From NCBI GenBank assembly GCA_009698045.1, contig WLRE01000023.1, positions 1-14,777 of the forward strand: DNA of 14,777 nucleotides, read 5' to 3'. The notes beneath the pieces are model-generated. The model had not been told where the DNA came from. It searched no databases and saw only the letters and a program-made list of their open reading frames with translations. Made by a program: the position numbers and the translations under genes. The stretch is from Actinomycetota bacterium (GTDB taxonomy: Bacteria; Actinomycetota; Actinomycetes; Nanopelagicales; Nanopelagicaceae). Below are positions 1 to 7,519 of the stretch, in pieces. Position 1 is the stretch's first letter, and each line of letters begins with the position of its first letter.

Positions 1-604
1 CAACCCAACGAGTTGGCGCACCCGATACTGCAATGATGGCGATGACCGCAGCAGCAATAATGAGGGTTTCACCGAGATCGGGCTGAATAATAATGAGAAG
101 CAATGGAACTGCTGCAACAAGTAATGCTTTGAGCACATCGGAATGACCAGGATTCTCATCGCGATCTCGCCCTTCAGAGAGAATCATTGCCATGCCAATA
201 ATGACCGAAATCTTTGCAAGCTCTGCAGGTTGTAATTGGAAACCACCAGGAAATGAAATCCAGGAACGCGCTCCATTTACTTCGCTACCGAATGGAGTAA
301 TTAATACGGCAAGCAGACCAACGAGGCCAGCGATATAAACAAAAGGCGTATATGCGCGAATTAACCGATAATCAATAAGAGTTGTTCCATAAGCGAGCAA
401 TCCACCAATGATCATATTAAGAATATGGCGCTTCAAGTAATACTGCGGATCTAAACCTTGCGAGGCAAACCATTGTTTTGTGGCGGCATAAACAAGAAGT
501 GTGCCAATGAGAAGCATGAGTCCAACCGAGATATTGAGCCAACGGTCATAACCAGAAATGCTCTCTTTGAATTTGCGGCGCTTGAAGTTGTCGAGAATTG
601 TCAT
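1..604 (-). CDS. rodA: RodA, SEDS-family peptidoglycan glycosyltransferase (C-terminus cut by window edge)
   Basis: The first 201 codons lie in the window and the frame stays open to base 1. RodA is the membrane glycosyltransferase that polymerises lipid II during cell elongation, working with PBP2. The N-terminus reads MTILDNFKRRKFKESISGYD, followed by alternating hydrophobic segments of a polytopic protein. SEDS-family signatures are visible: a WISFPGGFQLQPAELAKIS stretch (about residues 131-149) and an IIIQPDLGETL stretch (about 176-186), which contains the conserved Asp-bearing loop. The ATG at 604..602 overlaps the pbpA stop by 4 bp (ATGA), so the two are probably translationally coupled, and a purine-rich AAGGCGG lies just upstream of the start. 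FtsW is the main alternative, but the position directly after mreBCD and pbpA argues for RodA. Confidence 0.93.
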   Translation of the reverse strand, partial: MTILDNFKRRKFKESISGYDRWLNISVGLMLLIGTLLVYAATKQWFASQGLDPQYYLKRHILNMIIGGLLAYGTTLIDYRLIRAYTPFVYIAGLVGLLAVLITPFGSEVNGARSWISFPGGFQLQPAELAKISVIIGMAMILSEGRDRDENPGHSDVLKALLVAAVPLLLIIIQPDLGETLIIAAAVIAIIAVSGAPTRWV

Positions 605-2754
605 GGTTTCACCGCCTTCGGTTTCGTTAGAACTGGGCTTGCTGTGGGAGTAGGCGTTGCTTTGGGCTTAATAATCTTCTCTAATTTATCGAGTTTAGTA
701 TTGATCACTGGAAGTTTCTTAGGAACTCCGTTAGGAAAGACGCTCTTCGCGGGATCTACCGTATTTCCGCTTACCCCGAAGAGTGCGGAATAGATATCGC
801 GCACGCCTACTGCAGAAGTTGTAGCGCCGAATCCACCTTGGCTAACAACCATAACTACGGCGTACTTTGGCTTCTCGCTTGGTGCAAATGATGAATACCA
901 AGAGATGTCATCATAAGCAGATCCATCTGGATTCTTACCGAATACCTGTCCCGTACCCGTCTTGCCGCTAACAGCAACTGGATAGTTTGCAAAAACCCCG
1001 GCACCAGTTCCAGTGAGGTTTACAGAACGAAGAGCTTTATGCAGGAAGGCAATAGTTTTTGGAGTCGCATCTATGCGACCGTTAATAACTGGGCTAAATT
1101 CTTTGACAACTGTTCCATTTGGCTTGACGATAGCTTTTGCAATTTGAGGTTGATATAAAGTCCCACCGTTGGCAATCGCTGCATATGCTGCAACCATTTG
1201 TAATGGCGTCATTAATGTATCGCCTTGACCGATAGAGAAGTTGACCGCATCTCCTGCACGAATCTTGTCGCCATCAAGACAATTCTCGCGTGCAATCGCA
1301 ATCAAGTAAGGGGTCAGATCTGACTTCTGAGCTCGCTCTTTGAAATTGCAGTAGAAATTCTTATTTGCCTCATAGGAGCGAATTTTCCAAGCGCGATCAG
1401 GAAGTCGACCTGTTGCCTCGGCTGGTAGATCAATTCCAGTTATTTTGCCTAAGCCAAAAGACGCGGCGGATTTAAAGAAATAATCATGTAGTCCAGATTT
1501 TGGAAAGAGGCCACCATCTCGGACCCATTCATCGTAGGCAATTTGATACCAAATAGTGTCGCATGAGACGGCAATCGCATTCTGCATATTTAGCCGGCCC
1601 TGAGATTTAGCTTCAAAATTCTTGAAATATCGATTTCCAATTTTTACTTGGGCGGGGCAGTCGTAACTTTTCTCAAGGCTATATCCCGCCTTAACGGCAG
1701 CTACAACTGAGAGCGATTTAAATGTAGAAGCTGGTGCATACATACCTTGCACAGGTCTCGAAAGTGCGGGCACTCCATTGTTCTCGCTATACAAAGCGGT
1801 CGCTTGCGCAGTCGTCAGCCCCTTCTCCCAGATGCTGGGTTCATAAGTTGGCCAAGAGGCGATGGAGAGAATTTGTCCGGTGTAAATATCCATGACAATT
1901 GCTGCGCCGGAATCTGCTCGGTATCCCATCGATTTTGAACGTGCTACTGAACTAGCAAGTGCTTTCTCGGTGGCGGCCTGCAATTTGGCATTGAGATTAG
2001 TGACCAAGTTGTATCCAGGAATTGGAAGCGTATTACGGGCTTGTGAAGTGATTGCCTCTTTGCGATCAACAATCACTGTCTTTATCCCAGGTGTCCCCCG
2101 CAAATATTTGTTGTACTGATATTCCAAACCTGCTTTACCAATATTTTCATTGCGATAATAACTCTGCGAAGAGTTCGCTAAATCTTCTTCAGTTACTGAG
2201 CCGACATATCCCAGTACATGTGAACCATTCTCACCGGCAAGTGATGGGTAACTTCTAATCGGAACCGGTGAAGCATCTATTCCTGGATATAGATCTGCAT
2301 TCTCTAACACCTTAAGGGCCTGCGTTTGTGTCGCATCTCGAGTTACGGGTATAGGTTGATAGCGCGTTCCGTTCCAGCACCCCGTTCTATCTCCCGTGAG
2401 TATCTCTCCACACAATCGAGTGGCGCGATATACCTCGGGATATTTCTTACCCAAAAGAGTTGCTACCTTAATTAGAACACTCTTACCCTGATCTTCGCGA
2501 CGATCGATAACACTGCGATCGACGGTAATCACCATTCCAGGGCGATCCACAGTGAGCGGAACGCCTTGGCTATCAACTATTGCACCGCGAACAGCAGGTG
2601 TGACTACATCACGACTTTGAATGCTTATTGCTGCGACTTTATACGCTTCGGTATTGGCAATTTGCAGATAAAACAGACGTCCGAAGAGGGCAAGAAGTAA
2701 TGAGGTAACGAGTACTTGAATAAAGAGAAGATTTAGCCTGGAGCGTTGATTCAT
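601..2754 (-). CDS. pbpA: Penicillin-binding protein 2 (class B transpeptidase of the elongasome)
   Basis: This 717-residue monofunctional transpeptidase (MrdA/PbpA type) cross-links peptidoglycan made by RodA during side-wall growth. It has one N-terminal membrane anchor (about residues 8-28), a pedestal region to about 250 and a transpeptidase domain from about 280 to 660. The active-site motifs are S343-T-F-K346 (acylated Ser), S397-C-D399 (the SxD form usual in PBP2) and K598-T-G-T. The pedestal carries Cys115 and Cys126 next to a WNGTRYQPIPV stretch, a pattern I associate with actinobacterial PBP2. After residue 690 a Lys/Thr/Pro-rich tail (TPTPTASP) extends the protein. The start overlaps the mreD stop as ATGA, and the stop overlaps the rodA start the same way. 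The ATG start is supported by the normal length of cytoplasmic head before the anchor. Confidence 0.96.
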   Translation of the reverse strand: MNQRSRLNLLFIQVLVTSLLLALFGRLFYLQIANTEAYKVAAISIQSRDVVTPAVRGAIVDSQGVPLTVDRPGMVITVDRSVIDRREDQGKSVLIKVATLLGKKYPEVYRATRLCGEILTGDRTGCWNGTRYQPIPVTRDATQTQALKVLENADLYPGIDASPVPIRSYPSLAGENGSHVLGYVGSVTEEDLANSSQSYYRNENIGKAGLEYQYNKYLRGTPGIKTVIVDRKEAITSQARNTLPIPGYNLVTNLNAKLQAATEKALASSVARSKSMGYRADSGAAIVMDIYTGQILSIASWPTYEPSIWEKGLTTAQATALYSENNGVPALSRPVQGMYAPASTFKSLSVVAAVKAGYSLEKSYDCPAQVKIGNRYFKNFEAKSQGRLNMQNAIAVSCDTIWYQIAYDEWVRDGGLFPKSGLHDYFFKSAASFGLGKITGIDLPAEATGRLPDRAWKIRSYEANKNFYCNFKERAQKSDLTPYLIAIARENCLDGDKIRAGDAVNFSIGQGDTLMTPLQMVAAYAAIANGGTLYQPQIAKAIVKPNGTVVKEFSPVINGRIDATPKTIAFLHKALRSVNLTGTGAGVFANYPVAVSGKTGTGQVFGKNPDGSAYDDISWYSSFAPSEKPKYAVVMVVSQGGFGATTSAVGVRDIYSALFGVSGNTVDPAKSVFPNGVPKKLPVINTKLDKLEKIIKPKATPTPTASPVLTKPKAVKP

Positions 2755-3272
2755 GATCTCTCACGTGAAGTTAACGTCGTATTTCGCAATAGCGAAAGTA
2801 GCGGCAAGACAAGTGGAGCAAATAGAAAAGTCCAAAGGGTATTTCCAAGAATTACGACTAAGTTGCGCGTCAGATTACCTGCCTGATCGCCAACCAGTGC
2901 GCTAAGAATTAAAGAGAGTAGAAGCGTGAGTGCAGAGGCAAGTGCAACGAAGAGCACGAATGCACCGGGACGAGAGGTGAAGTCGCCAATGCTTTCTCGG
3001 TTAGCGCCAATGACATATCCAACGAGTGTCAGCACAAGCGCCCAAAGCCCAAAGGGAGAGTTGGATGTCGGTGATAAATCCAGAATAAGACCACCGATAA
3101 AACCAAGTGCAATCGCGCCCGATCTATCTTCAAGAGCCATCAGGCCGATTAAGACTGCAAGAAAGAGCGAGAATCCAGTAATAGGAAAATTAATGCGAGC
3201 GATTGCAGATTCCTGCACCGTAAAAACTACAAAGAGAAAGAGAGCGCTGAGCGATATGCGGGATGCGCTCAT
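2751..3272 (-). CDS. mreD: MreD, rod-shape-determining integral membrane protein
   Basis: The product is a 173-residue, very hydrophobic protein with about five predicted membrane segments: roughly residues 5-25, 30-48, 53-70, 76-92 and 100-165, the last stretch probably holding more than one helix. It has almost no soluble domain, as usual for MreD. MreD is a membrane scaffold that links MreC to the PBP2/RodA synthase; no enzymatic motif is expected or seen. The ATG follows the mreC TAA with no gap, and its Shine-Dalgarno (AAAGGGAAA) is formed by the last codons of mreC. The stop overlaps the pbpA start by 4 bp. The call rests on hydropathy, size and position, because MreD sequences diverge widely; the mreC-mreD-pbpA context makes it secure. 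Confidence 0.9.
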   Translation of the reverse strand: MSASRISLSALFLFVVFTVQESAIARINFPITGFSLFLAVLIGLMALEDRSGAIALGFIGGLILDLSPTSNSPFGLWALVLTLVGYVIGANRESIGDFTSRPGAFVLFVALASALTLLLSLILSALVGDQAGNLTRNLVVILGNTLWTFLFAPLVLPLLSLLRNTTLTSRERS

Positions 3273-4232
3273 TTACTTTCCCTTTGAACTCTTGGGAGTT
3301 GGTGTGGGGGTTGGAGAGATTGTCATGGAATCCACTGATGGTTTTGGAGTGACATAGATAGTCACGGTCGGTTCTGGCGTAGGAACGAGAGCATTTCGAG
3401 GATCCTGCGCTGCCGCCTTAGTAATAATGGTGACTACTCCTAGGGAATTTAGGTTTTCAAAACCCTTCACGCCAGCTTCTTGGGTCAATGAAGCAGAAGT
3501 GTCATTCACGGATGTCACTCGTCCAACCGGAACTCCCGGAACGAATGGCCTATTGCCATCACTTCCCAGTGATACAAGTACATCGCCCTTCTTAATTTCA
3601 CCTGAAGGATCGAGCAGCTGTAAAACAAAATTGCCATCACCCTGACCGATTACTACTCCCACGCTCTGCGAACGTGCAATTCGGACACCAATTCGGAAAG
3701 TTGGATCGCTCATCAGCAGCACAACGCAGGAAGATGCGGTTACATCTTTAACAACGCCCACCAAACCATAGGCACCTGTGACTGTCATATTCTTGCGAAC
3801 GCCATCAGCCATACCAGCATCTAGTGTGATTGTCTGACTAAAGGTTGAAGCAGAGCCCTTGCCGATAACTCTCGCAGCAACAACGGTATAGCCCGCACGT
3901 CCAGCTAAATTGAGGGCGCCACGCAATTTCTTTAATTTGCCAGCAGTATCTTCATTAAAGATTACCTTCGCCTTGAGCTGGGCATTTTCTCTCTTTAAAT
4001 CATTAATTTGCGATTTAGTCGTACCGAAGTTCTTTATATTGCTAAAGAAGTTTCCAACAGGTGAGAAAAGGGTGGAGACGCCGCGTTGAATGGGTGAGAG
4101 AAATGTCTGTGTCGCTGATCGCGATTTATCGGTAATGCTGACACCTCGAAGATCGAGGGTGATGAGGAAGAGTGAGGTAACGAGCAAAATGACAAGGAGG
4201 AGGCGCGAACGATTGCCTCCTCTACCTGCCAT
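3273..4232 (-). CDS. mreC: MreC, rod-shape-determining scaffold protein
   Basis: MreC is a bitopic protein that sits outside the membrane and activates PBP2 and RodA. The 319-residue product has a short basic N-terminus, a single membrane segment (about residues 10-29) and a coiled-coil stretch (about 70-106, with INDLKRENAQLKAKV). The two-lobed beta domain typical of MreC follows (about 115-272); LDAGMADGVRKNMTV and GLVGVV are characteristic pieces. The end is a Pro/Thr-rich extension (about 283-314, with PTPEPTVTIYVTPKP and TPTPTP) that would lie outside the cell. The ATG at 4232 has an AGGAAAA Shine-Dalgarno about 8 nt upstream. A 47-bp spacer separates it from mreB, and its TAA abuts the mreD ATG. 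Confidence 0.95.
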   Translation of the reverse strand: MAGRGGNRSRLLLVILLVTSLFLITLDLRGVSITDKSRSATQTFLSPIQRGVSTLFSPVGNFFSNIKNFGTTKSQINDLKRENAQLKAKVIFNEDTAGKLKKLRGALNLAGRAGYTVVAARVIGKGSASTFSQTITLDAGMADGVRKNMTVTGAYGLVGVVKDVTASSCVVLLMSDPTFRIGVRIARSQSVGVVIGQGDGNFVLQLLDPSGEIKKGDVLVSLGSDGNRPFVPGVPVGRVTSVNDTSASLTQEAGVKGFENLNSLGVVTIITKAAAQDPRNALVPTPEPTVTIYVTPKPSVDSMTISPTPTPTPKSSKGK

Positions 4233-4279
4233 AAATTATTTTCCTATCTTGAGAACCAGTTCTAGTTTTCTATTTTCTC

Positions 4280-5323
4280 TTAACGGCGAGGCTCAGAGAT
4301 TAGAACCTTTTCGAGCGCTTCAAATTCTTCTACGCATTTTCCAGAGCCTTCTGCAACTGCATGCAATGGGCGTTCTGCAACGTGGATAGGAATTCCAGTC
4401 TCACGACGAAGTCGCTCATCCAAGCCGCGAAGAAGTGCTCCGCCGCCAGTAAGGACAATTCCGCGATTCATGAGGTCAGATGCAAGCTCTGGTGGTGTCT
4501 TATCCAAAGTGCTCTTTACGGCATTAACAATTTGGTTGACTGGATCTTCTAGCGCCTTGCGAATATCTTCGGCGGAGACGCGAATGATTTTTGGTAGACC
4601 GGTTGCAAGATCGCGGCCGCGAATTTCTGCATCAGGCTCGTCAGGCAATGGGAAAGCTGAACCAATTGCCATCTTAATTTCTTCAGCGGTGCGCTCACCG
4701 AGAAGAAGCGAATATTCACGCTTAACCCAATCGATAATTGCTTGATCAAGCTCATCTCCGCCAACGCGAATAGAGAGCGCCGTAACAATTCCACCAAGTG
4801 AAATAACTGCAACCTCGGTTGTTCCACCACCGATATCTACAACCATGTTGCCAGTTGGTTCATGAATAGGAAGTCCGGCTCCAATTGCTGCGGCCATAGG
4901 CTCTTCGATGATGTAAACCTTACGAGCACCTGCGGCGTAGCCAGCATCTTTCACTGCGCGTTGCTCAACACCGGTGATGCCAGATGGAACACAGACAACA
5001 ATTCTTGGCTTTGCTAGGTAGCGACGACGATGTACTTTTTGAATGAAGTAACGGAGCATGCGCTCAGTCGTATCAAAGTCGGCGATTACGCCATCCTTAA
5101 GCGGACGGATTGCAACAATATTTCCGGGGGTACGGCCAATCATCTGCTTTGCTTCAAGTCCTACAGCGAGAATTCCACCGGTATCTTGATTAACAGCAAC
5201 AACGGAGGGCTCGTTCAAAACGATTCCACGTCCACGGACATAGACCAAAGTATTTGCAGTTCCTAAGTCAACGGCCATATCTCTGCCGATAAAGGACATG
5301 CGGTTTGGTTTGCTCTTACTCAT
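4280..5323 (-). CDS. mreB: MreB, actin-like cell-shape protein
   Basis: MreB polymerises in an ATP-dependent way under the membrane and steers the elongation machinery. The 347-residue product shows the actin-fold nucleotide motifs in order: phosphate 1 DLGTANT (19-25), the IIEEPMAAAIGAG segment with Glu140-141, phosphate 2 DIGGGTTE (163-170) and the adenosine motif LTGGGALLRG (291-300). The frame is open further upstream to 5473, but that would overlap ndk by 134 bp and give a foreign N-terminus. I chose the ATG at 5323..5321 because GAAAGG lies 6 nt ahead of it, just after the ndk stop, and because MreB is normally about 340-350 residues long. Another ATG eight codons later has no ribosome-binding site. 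The first gene of the mreBCD-pbpA-rodA run, it starts 16 bp after ndk. Confidence 0.96.
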   Translation of the reverse strand: MSKSKPNRMSFIGRDMAVDLGTANTLVYVRGRGIVLNEPSVVAVNQDTGGILAVGLEAKQMIGRTPGNIVAIRPLKDGVIADFDTTERMLRYFIQKVHRRRYLAKPRIVVCVPSGITGVEQRAVKDAGYAAGARKVYIIEEPMAAAIGAGLPIHEPTGNMVVDIGGGTTEVAVISLGGIVTALSIRVGGDELDQAIIDWVKREYSLLLGERTAEEIKMAIGSAFPLPDEPDAEIRGRDLATGLPKIIRVSAEDIRKALEDPVNQIVNAVKSTLDKTPPELASDLMNRGIVLTGGGALLRGLDERLRRETGIPIHVAERPLHAVAEGSGKCVEEFEALEKVLISEPRR

Positions 5324-5339
5324 GTGTGCCTTTCGATTC

Positions 5340-5771
5340 TTATAGCTCGGGGAAGAAAATACCGATTTCACGAGTTGCGGATTCAACTGAATCAGAACCA
5401 TGAACGATATTTTGAATAACTTTTGTGCCTTGATCACGGGCGAGATCGCCGCGGATAGTGCCGGGTTCGGCAAGAGTGGGGTCTGTTACTCCAGCAAGTT
5501 TGCGGAATCCTTCAATGACTCGATTGCCTTGCGCAACGATTGCAACAATCGGGCCGGAGCTCATAAATTCGATGAGCGGCTCAAGAAATGGTTTACCTTC
5601 ATGCTCGGCATAATGCTTAAGAAGAATTTCACGATCGGCGTGCAACATGCGCACTGCAACAATTGCATAACCCTTACGTTCGATACGACCAATTACCTCG
5701 CCAGTTAATCCGCGCGCAACGCCATCGGGCTTGACCAGAATGAGGGTTTTTTCAATATTTGCTGAGTTCAC
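5340..5771 (-). CDS. ndk: Nucleoside diphosphate kinase
   Basis: Ndk transfers the gamma phosphate of ATP to NDPs through a phospho-histidine and balances cytosolic NTP pools. The product has the N-terminal strand EKTLILVKPDGVARG, Arg/Lys residues of the Kpn-loop region, and the active-site signature NIVHGSDS with catalytic His124. The end (IGIFFPEL) is also typical. With the GTG start at 5771..5769 it is 143 residues, the usual bacterial length. The frame continues upstream to 5900, but that would overlap the DUF4233 gene with a low-complexity basic leader, so I reject it. The GTG has no Shine-Dalgarno; TAGACT lies 7 nt upstream, which fits a leaderless message. The function is certain; the exact start is less so. 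Confidence 0.95.
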   Translation of the reverse strand: MNSANIEKTLILVKPDGVARGLTGEVIGRIERKGYAIVAVRMLHADREILLKHYAEHEGKPFLEPLIEFMSSGPIVAIVAQGNRVIEGFRKLAGVTDPTLAEPGTIRGDLARDQGTKVIQNIVHGSDSVESATREIGIFFPEL

Positions 5772-5778
5772 AGGCGAG

Positions 5779-5784
5779 AGTCTA
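5779..5784 (-). promoter_or_regulatory. Candidate -10 box for a leaderless ndk transcript
   Basis: TAGACT matches the actinobacterial TANNNT -10 form and lies 7 nt before the ndk GTG. The first transcribed base could therefore be the G of the start codon. No ribosome-binding sequence is present. No good TTGACA-like -35 is visible at the usual distance, so this remains a candidate. Confidence 0.4.
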
Positions 5785-5814
5785 CGGCGTACCCACCTTC
5801 CCGCATAAATCGGG

Positions 5815-6162
5815 CTACTGAGAAGGCCCGCCGCCGCCATCCCGTTCAGCAATAAGGGCGGCCCGCATTGCCTCACCCTTGCGGCCGATGAAAAAGCCAC
5901 ACACCCAAAGAGCGGCGAAAAGTGCGCCCATGAAATACATCATCGGAACGACTACGCCATAGGCAATCATCGCTATCTGAAGAGCGCTACCGATATACCA
6001 ACCGCGCATCGTTTTCATGAGGCCGGCGTTGAGAAAGAGAAGAAGTGAGATCAAAGACCCAATGATCAGAGCGGTTGCGGCGTGATCATCTTTGGCGATC
6101 AGAATTGCAAAGCCCATCACCAGTGATTCCATCACCAATACTGCAGCACCGAGAACTCTCAT
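5815..6162 (-). CDS. DUF4233 family small membrane protein
   Basis: The product is a 115-residue protein with about four membrane segments (roughly residues 3-22, 28-47, 56-73 and 77-93) and a short hydrophilic, Gly-rich C-terminal tail (RDGGGGPSQ). I assign it to DUF4233 from the start (MRVLGAAVLVMESLVMGFAI), its size, and its position between folC and ndk, where this family sits across Actinobacteria. Its function is not known, and no catalytic or ligand-binding motif is visible. The ATG overlaps the folC stop by 4 bp (ATGA), and an AAGGGG ribosome-binding site lies inside the folC end, so it is probably translated with folC. The stop comes 43 bp before the ndk GTG. Confidence 0.85.
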   Translation of the reverse strand: MRVLGAAVLVMESLVMGFAILIAKDDHAATALIIGSLISLLLFLNAGLMKTMRGWYIGSALQIAMIAYGVVVPMMYFMGALFAALWVCGFFIGRKGEAMRAALIAERDGGGGPSQ

Positions 6163-7511
6163 ACTTCGATCCCCTTCATTTCGGCAATAATCGTACGCGC
6201 TTGCGCGGCCGTGACAAAAGATCCTGTAATCACTACAGCGCTGACACCTTCACTCTTCTGGTTTACCAGTGTGCATTGCTCCATGGCAGTAGTGATTGCC
6301 ACATGGAGATCAGGTTCTTTAAAGGTGCGGTCTGCGCCAAAGACTTTTAGTGCGTGCGAATAGAGATCATCCGTGCTCATTGAGCGTGGAGATTTATTGG
6401 AGGTGACGATTAAGCGATCCACTACGGGTTCGAGTTCGTGGAGAATCCCATCCACATCCTTCTCGCCCAGTACCGCAAGAACCCCAAATATTCCCTCGAA
6501 ATCAAATTCAGTGGAGATGGTCGTGCAGAGCGCACTCATTCCATGGGGATTATGGGCGGCATCCACAATCACAGTCGGATCGCGATAAAGAATTTCGCAC
6601 CGACCGGGAATTTCTACATCGAGAAAAGCCGCGCGAACAAGATCTTCATCGAGCTTGACGCCTACAAAAGCTTCTACTGTCGCAATTGCTAGCGCGGCAT
6701 TGTTGCCTTGGTGCGCTCCGTGCAAAGGTAAGAAAATCTCATCATAGGTTCCGTGAATTCCATTGACGTAGATGACTTGTCCTCCGACCGCAATATCTCG
6801 TTTTGCTAATGAGAACTCCAACCCTTCACGGTAAGGAATTGCAGATTGTGCGAGAACTTGCGCAGTCAAAATCTTTGCGACATCAACAGTCTGAGCTGCA
6901 ATAACTACGTGAGATTCGGGCTTGATGATGCCTGCCTTATTCATAGCAATCTCTTCGATGGTTTCGCCAAGATATTCGGTGTGATCAATACCGATCGGGG
7001 TAATGACTGAAACCGTACTTGCTAAAACATTAGTGGAGTCCCATTCTCCGCCCATCCCAGCTTCAATAATTGCGATATCAACGGGGAACTCTGCAAAAGC
7101 AACAAATGCCAGTGCGGTTAGAACTTCGAAATATGAGAGTGGTAGTTCTTGGCGTTCATCAATGAGATCAAGATAAAGTGCGATGTCGTTATAGGTTGCG
7201 ATTAATCCCTCGGGTGTAATGGGCTCACCCTTGATCGAAATTCGCTCTAGAAATGTATGCAGATGCGGACTCGTGTATCGACCCGTACGGTAATCCAGTT
7301 GACGAAAGATGGCATCGACCATTCGGGCGACTGAACTCTTGCCGTTTGTACCTGCAATATGAACCGTGGGATAAGAGAGTTGTGGTGAGCCAAGAACATC
7401 CAACAAGGCTGCAATGCGAACCAATGATGGGTCAATCTTGTTTTCAGGCCAGCGCTTAAGCAGAGCTGCCTCAATAACTTCCAATACTTCGAAATCTTCC
7501 GGGGATGTCAT
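6159..7511 (-). CDS. folC: Bifunctional dihydrofolate synthase / folylpolyglutamate synthase
   Basis: FolC is a Mur-ligase-fold cytosolic enzyme that joins glutamate to dihydropteroate and then extends the gamma-glutamyl tail of folates, using ATP. The 450-residue product has the P-loop GTNGKSS (54-60), the folate-side TSPHL (80-84), the IIEAGMGGEWDSTN signature (148-161), ITPIGIDHTEYLG (170-182) with a metal-ligand His, and Lys192 at the usual carbamylated position. The C-terminal domain carries VDAAHNPHGM (316-325) and ends with ITGSFVTAAQAR. Length is normal. The ATG lies 8 nt after the valS stop with no clear Shine-Dalgarno, so initiation is probably coupled to valS. Whether both activities are kept cannot be read from sequence; no separate folC paralog is in the window. 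Confidence 0.95.
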   Translation of the reverse strand: MTSPEDFEVLEVIEAALLKRWPENKIDPSLVRIAALLDVLGSPQLSYPTVHIAGTNGKSSVARMVDAIFRQLDYRTGRYTSPHLHTFLERISIKGEPITPEGLIATYNDIALYLDLIDERQELPLSYFEVLTALAFVAFAEFPVDIAIIEAGMGGEWDSTNVLASTVSVITPIGIDHTEYLGETIEEIAMNKAGIIKPESHVVIAAQTVDVAKILTAQVLAQSAIPYREGLEFSLAKRDIAVGGQVIYVNGIHGTYDEIFLPLHGAHQGNNAALAIATVEAFVGVKLDEDLVRAAFLDVEIPGRCEILYRDPTVIVDAAHNPHGMSALCTTISTEFDFEGIFGVLAVLGEKDVDGILHELEPVVDRLIVTSNKSPRSMSTDDLYSHALKVFGADRTFKEPDLHVAITTAMEQCTLVNQKSEGVSAVVITGSFVTAAQARTIIAEMKGIEV

Positions 7512-7519
7512 AGGTAGAT

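Noticed and set aside
4252..4263. Small inverted repeat AGAACCAGTTCT in the mreB-mreC spacer.
   Set aside because: Five paired bases around a 2-nt centre cannot fold as a useful hairpin, and no T-run follows, so it is not called a terminator or operator.
4549..4830. Second minus-strand open frame inside mreB (93 codons), and similar out-of-frame openings within valS, clpX and clpP1 on both strands.
   Set aside because: All lie entirely within strongly conserved genes in other frames and show no family features or ribosome-binding sites.
5324..5473. Upstream extension of the mreB frame by 50 codons.
   Set aside because: It lies inside ndk, resembles no MreB N-terminus, and the ATG at 5323 has a good ribosome-binding site and gives the family length.
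5772..5900. Upstream extension of the ndk frame by 43 codons.
   Set aside because: It overlaps the DUF4233 gene and adds a basic low-complexity leader not found in Ndk.
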